Positions 61,311 through 64,000 of a DNA stretch of 64,000 bases are shown here, in pieces. The DNA is from Armatimonadetes bacterium Uphvl-Ar1 (GTDB lineage: Bacteria; Armatimonadota; Fimbriimonadia; Fimbriimonadales; Fimbriimonadaceae): the NCBI GenBank assembly GCA_002162075.1, contig CP021423.1, positions 248,001 through 312,000 of the forward strand. The letters are read 5' to 3'. The position numbers and the translations under genes are program-made. Position 1 is the stretch's first letter. Every line of letters begins with the position of its first letter. The notes under the pieces are model-generated. The model worked only from the letters and a program-made list of their open reading frames with translations, ran no database searches and was not told the DNA's origin.

Positions 61311-61663
61311 TTTTTTTCAAAAAGAATGTAAGCCGTTTTATGCAGCCTATATCCTGTAATTGATGGTTTCCCATCTAGGGAATAGACAATGACTCGGAAT
61401 AAAGATACATCATTTGGGATATATTCAAAAGGCATCGATTCTCCGGTCATCTTGGTCTCTGGTTGCCACTTTGAATAACTCGTTGATGAATGTTCATAAA
61501 AGTCTAAACGATTCAGTTTTTGATCTAATTCAGACTTATCTATACCAGCCTTAACTTCATGTTGTAATTTGTTGAGGGAAACTTGGAGACCACTATTTGT
61601 GTTTCCGCGACATTCGGCCAAGGTCAATAGAAGCCCAAGCACCGCATTGTATGCAAGTTTCAT
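61283..61663 (-). CDS. Small protein fused in frame behind an RHS YD remnant
   Basis: 126 residues from ATG 61663: a hydrophobic N-terminus (NAVLGLLLTLAEC, a poor lipobox), then a mixed domain (YSKWQPETKMTGESMPFEYI, VSLFRVIVYSLDG). No family recognised. The frame is open upstream to 61831 and there encodes an RHS YD-repeat piece, so the visible protein may be either an independent gene or the tip of a truncated RHS protein. A+T-rich compared with its neighbours. Confidence 0.5.
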   Translation of the reverse strand: MKLAYNAVLGLLLTLAECRGNTNSGLQVSLNKLQHEVKAGIDKSELDQKLNRLDFYEHSSTSYSKWQPETKMTGESMPFEYIPNDVSLFRVIVYSLDGKPSITGYRLHKTAYILFEKNTSREMVFE

Positions 61664-61831
61664 ATAATCATCTCCGTATACTTTATACTCCGTTCTCCAC
61701 TGGATTGATCCGTTTTGGTAGGTGAGGGCGATTTGATCACCCCGGTGGTTATTCCAGAAGTAGAAATTCTGACCGCTGACGGCGTCGTAGTATCCGATAC
61801 CAGGAATGAACTTGGTAGAGTAGTTTGATGG
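61664..61831 (-). pseudogene. RHS YD-repeat remnant
   Basis: Minus-strand codons from after TAA (61832-61834) read YSTKFIPGIGYYDAVSGQNF, then YFWNNHRGDQIALTYQNGSI, then QWRTEYKVYGDDY. This is a clear RHS/YD motif of the HRGDVIALTD type, without any start codon upstream. It continues in frame into the 61283-61663 gene. The left end abuts the start of the amidase gene. Confidence 0.75.
61816..61821 (+). promoter_or_regulatory. -10 hexamer TAGAGT, 6 nt before ATG 61828
   Basis: TAGAGT, then AGTTTG, then ATG of the amidase gene. It lies within the RHS remnant edge. Confidence 0.4.
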
Positions 61832-62418
61832 TTACGTCGTTGATGTTGGGGGTGGTTTTGGGTGGCGAGGTACGGGAGCCGATGTTTTTGTATCGGCGGG
61901 GGGATTGGGGGGCGAAGCCGGTGGTTTTGGAGATGGAGCGGCATACGATTGACCGGATCACGATCCATCACACGGGGGTGGCTCAGGTGAAGACGCGTCC
62001 ATTTTTTGATAAGTTGCGGGGGTTGCAGGCATGGAGTCAGCGAGAGGACGAGCTGGCAGGGGGTCGGAAGAAGCCGCAGTGGGCGGACATTCCTTACCAT
62101 TACTATATTGATTGGCGGGGGGATGTAGCGGAGTGCCGCCCGATTGAGTTGCCGGGGGATACGAACACGACTTATGATGTTCGGGGTCATGCTTTGGTGG
62201 TGATTGAGGGGAGTTTTCCGACGGATGAGTTCAATCGGGATCAGCGGCGGAAGTTGGAGAAGGTGGTTTTGTGGTTGGCGGATCGGTTTGATGTTCCGGC
62301 GGATCGGATTGCGGGTCATATTGATTTTGCGCCGGGGGAGACGGATTGTCCGGGGAGTTCGGTGATGGAGTATTTGCCGGAGTTGAGGCGTGTGGTTCGG
62401 GCCAAGCGGGGAAAATAG
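61828..62418 (+). CDS. PGRP/N-acetylmuramoyl-L-alanine amidase-type protein, exported
   Basis: About 196 residues. A short signal peptide (VTSLMLGVVLGG) is followed by an Amidase_2/PGRP domain: RITIHHTGV near residue 46 (zinc His), PYHYYIDWRGDVAECRP near residue 88, GHALVVIEGSF near residue 115, and GHIDFAPGETDCPGSSV near residue 168 (zinc His and Cys). This cleaves the amide bond between MurNAc and L-Ala, or binds peptidoglycan. ATG 61828 is preferred to TTG 61825 because of the -10 spacing. Next to a possible toxin remnant, but its role in cell-wall turnover is more likely. Confidence 0.85.
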   Translation: MVTSLMLGVVLGGEVREPMFLYRRGDWGAKPVVLEMERHTIDRITIHHTGVAQVKTRPFFDKLRGLQAWSQREDELAGGRKKPQWADIPYHYYIDWRGDVAECRPIELPGDTNTTYDVRGHALVVIEGSFPTDEFNRDQRRKLEKVVLWLADRFDVPADRIAGHIDFAPGETDCPGSSVMEYLPELRRVVRAKRGK

Positions 62419-62446
62419 GGATAATTGGTCGTAGAACAGAACGGCG

Positions 62447-63361
62447 ATGATTTTGAGTTTGGTGGCGGGGTTCTTGATGATGCCGACTCCGGTTTTGGGC
62501 CGGGGGGAGTGGCTGACGGATTGGGAGACAGCGAAGCGGTATGCGGCGGCTTTGGGTCGTCCTATTTTGGCGAATTTCACGGGGTCTGATTGGTGTCCTT
62601 ATTGTTTGCGGCTGCGGGAAGGGGTTTTTGAGAAGCCGTTATTTTTGGATTGGGCGGATGATGAGGTGGTTTTGTTTGAAGCAGATTTTCCGAGGGGGAA
62701 GGAGTTGCCGGAGCAGTTGGTGGCTCAGAACGAGGCGTTGCAGACGGAGTTTGGGGCATCGGCATTTCCGACGGTGGTTTTTGTGACGGCGGGGGGTGAT
62801 TTGTTGGGTCGGTCAGGCTTTTTGGGGAATGGCGGTGCTCGGTATTGGCTGGAGCATGCGGAGGCGCAGATGGATGCGGGTTGGGAGAAGTTAGCTGAGA
62901 GTGGGGGGCGGTTGGAAATTGTGGGTAAGCCGATGGGGGCAACGGATTTTCGGGGGAAAGCGGCACCGGAGTTGGACTGGGGAACTCGGGTTTGGGGGCC
63001 GGAACCGATTCGGGACGGCAAGCCAGTGTTGATTGATTTTTGGGCGACCTGGTGCGGGCCTTGTGTAAAGGAGATGCCGAAATTGAATCGGTGGGCGGAG
63101 AAGTTTGGGGATGAGCTTTTGGTGGTGGGGGTGACGGATGAGGAGGCGGACAAAGTTGAACGGTTTGCGAGTCGGTACGAGATTGGTTACAGTTTGACGA
63201 GTGACCCGGAGCGGAAGTTGGGGAATGCGTTTGGGGTGAAGCAGATTCCTTATATGGTTTTGGTAGGTCGGGATGGGACGGTTTTGTGGCAGGGGACGGT
63301 GAACGATGGTGATCCTTTGACGGAAGCGATGATCCGGCGGGTTATTGATTCGGGACAGTGA
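62447..63361 (+). CDS. Exported protein with two thioredoxin-like domains
   Basis: 304 residues. Signal peptide (MILSLVAGFLMMPTPVLG), then a thioredoxin_7-type domain with FTGSDWCPYCLRL near residue 45 and ASAFPTVVFVTAGGDLLGR near residue 103, then a TlpA/ResA-type domain with DFWATWCGPCVKEMPKLNRW near residue 195 and KQIPYMVLVGRDG near residue 265. Two CxxC motifs (CPYC and CGPC). Probably reduces disulfides in the periplasm; two fused domains in one chain are uncommon. No cytochrome c maturation genes nearby. Confidence 0.85.
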   Translation: MILSLVAGFLMMPTPVLGRGEWLTDWETAKRYAAALGRPILANFTGSDWCPYCLRLREGVFEKPLFLDWADDEVVLFEADFPRGKELPEQLVAQNEALQTEFGASAFPTVVFVTAGGDLLGRSGFLGNGGARYWLEHAEAQMDAGWEKLAESGGRLEIVGKPMGATDFRGKAAPELDWGTRVWGPEPIRDGKPVLIDFWATWCGPCVKEMPKLNRWAEKFGDELLVVGVTDEEADKVERFASRYEIGYSLTSDPERKLGNAFGVKQIPYMVLVGRDGTVLWQGTVNDGDPLTEAMIRRVIDSGQ

Positions 63362-63391
63362 TTTTTCGCATTGTTTGACGAGGGGTTGTTG

Positions 63392-63397
63392 TAGACT
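63392..63397 (+). promoter_or_regulatory. -10 hexamer TAGACT, 7 nt before ATG 63405
   Basis: TAGACT, then TGGATTT, then ATG. Same hexamer and almost the same spacing as at purE. Confidence 0.5.
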
Positions 63398-63404
63398 TGG
63401 ATTT

Positions 63405-64000
63405 ATGATTGCGGCGGTTGTTCTTGGGTTGGTTTGGGTTGAGAATTCGGCGGTAGTTCCCGTTGCGCGGACGGGAGCGGATTGGGAGAACCGTCATGCG
63501 GCACAGAAGACTTTGACATCGAGCGGGGAGAAGTTCCAGTTGGCGTTGGTGGGTGATTCGATTACTCATGGATGGGGTGGTCGGCCCCAGCCGGGGGCGC
63601 AGTGGGCGGGGGGTGCTCCGGAACTTTATGATTCTTTGTTTGGGCCTTATCAGCCAGTGAATTTGGGGATCAGTGGGGATCGGACGCAGCATGTTTTATG
63701 GCGTTTGGACGATGGGGTTTTGGATGGAGTGAATCCGAAGGTGTGCATGGTGATGATTGGGACGAACAATATGGGGAGTAATTCTGAGGCGGAGATCGCG
63801 GAGGGAGTAGTCGCAGTGGTGATGAAGTTGCGGGAAAAAGCTCCGAAGACGAAGGTGTTGCTCAGTTCGATTTTGCCGCGCGAGACGGAGGTGGGGGAAG
63901 TTCGGAAGAAAGTTGACCGGACGAATGGGCTTTTGGCGAAGTATGAGTGGCCCGATTGGGTGACTTATGTTGACTGTGGGCCGGGATATTTGGAGGCAGA
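63405..64000 (+). CDS. SGNH/GDSL hydrolase, exported, truncated by window end
   Basis: About 198 residues visible; the frame continues past the window. A short hydrophobic N-terminus (IAAVVLGLVW) is a likely signal peptide. ALVGDSITHGWGG near residue 47 (block I, Ser nucleophile), NLGISGDRTQHVLWRL near residue 85 (block II Gly), and VMIGTNNMGSNS near residue 113 (block III Asn). The SGNH type resembles platelet-activating-factor acetylhydrolase-like sugar-ester or lipid hydrolases. The catalytic His (block V) lies outside the window. Leaderless promoter. Confidence 0.85.
   Translation, partial: MIAAVVLGLVWVENSAVVPVARTGADWENRHAAQKTLTSSGEKFQLALVGDSITHGWGGRPQPGAQWAGGAPELYDSLFGPYQPVNLGISGDRTQHVLWRLDDGVLDGVNPKVCMVMIGTNNMGSNSEAEIAEGVVAVVMKLREKAPKTKVLLSSILPRETEVGEVRKKVDRTNGLLAKYEWPDWVTYVDCGPGYLEA

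Noticed and set aside
61660-62580. 306-codon minus-strand open frame across the amidase gene
   Set aside because: Antisense to PGRP-type amidase motifs; composition (Arg/Pro/Ile/Asn) is that of a shadow. Only its last part overlaps the real RHS remnant, in another frame.
1-64000. tRNA, rRNA, tmRNA or RNase P genes
   Set aside because: Looked for in the longer gaps (4326-4675, 14697-14790, 17263-17516, 44286-44428) and no cloverleaf or conserved core was seen; covariance-model searches were not possible.

Overview
The window reads as bacterial chromosome from a diderm. It holds housekeeping genes (dapF, ftsZ, purE, folD, rpsA, coaE, nadB, nadA, dxs, lon, uvrB) and an LptD-like outer-membrane protein, with no phage, plasmid, CRISPR, rRNA or tRNA genes that I could see. 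Many starts are GTG or TTG. At least twelve genes have a -10 hexamer (TANNNT, often TATAAT, TATACT or TAGACT) only 6-8 nt before the start codon, which implies leaderless mRNAs. Gene content and this promoter style would fit an Armatimonadota (Fimbriimonadia-like) genome or a relative of Deinococcota-type lineages; that assignment is inference and should be tested with ftsZ, uvrB or dxs phylogeny.

Layout. 1-9.3 kb: dapF, mntR (minus strand, no canonical start codon), a PfkB kinase, small envelope genes, a nitroreductase, ftsZ divergent from purE-folD, a hydrolase, comEA and a methyltransferase. 9.3-13.7 kb: an ArnT-like glycosyltransferase carrying two palindromic repeats inside its reading frame, a Ppx/GppA phosphatase and rpsA. 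13.75-16.25 kb: an array of orphan RHS C-terminal fragments with variable membrane tips, each followed by a small membrane gene. This looks like a toxin/immunity cassette array without its core gene. 16.3-26.2 kb: an AraC-type fragment, coaE and four large exported proteins, including a CsgG-like protein with Gly-Thr tandem repeats and a Big_1/OstA/beta-barrel protein. 26.2-34.2 kb: NAD synthesis (nadB, nadA), an HTTM-domain membrane module, a GAF protein and dxs. 34.2-45.8 kb: an M48 protease overlapping lon, GbsR and TetR regulators, PilZ proteins, ferredoxin, an A-type Fe-S carrier, an HD-GYP sensor and a copper-amine-oxidase-N-like exported protein. 45.9-52.8 kb: a PhoPQ-related protein, queF, an OsmC-type protein, a GHL10 glycosidase-like protein, sufE, rhodanese, a lipoprotein and MarR. 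52.9-64 kb: a GGDEF-EAL protein, uvrB, DASH-type photolyase, a hydrolase, a Rieske oxygenase, a DUF423 protein, a second RHS remnant, a PGRP-type amidase, a double-thioredoxin protein and a partial SGNH hydrolase.

A striking property is that thirteen reading-frame breaks in eleven otherwise intact genes (ftsZ, arnT-like, rpsA, coaE, lon, a small membrane gene, the PhoPQ-related gene twice, queF, the OsmC gene, GHL10, and the GGDEF-EAL gene twice) are each repaired by adding exactly one base to a homopolymer run. The direction is always the same, so I read them as homopolymer contraction in the sequence rather than pseudogenes or programmed frameshifting. Those genes are annotated here as single genes spanning the break.

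The best candidates for something little described are the coreless RHS tip/membrane-protein arrays, the palindromic elements translated within a glycosyltransferase, the leaderless promoter architecture, and an mntR that appears to start with ATC.
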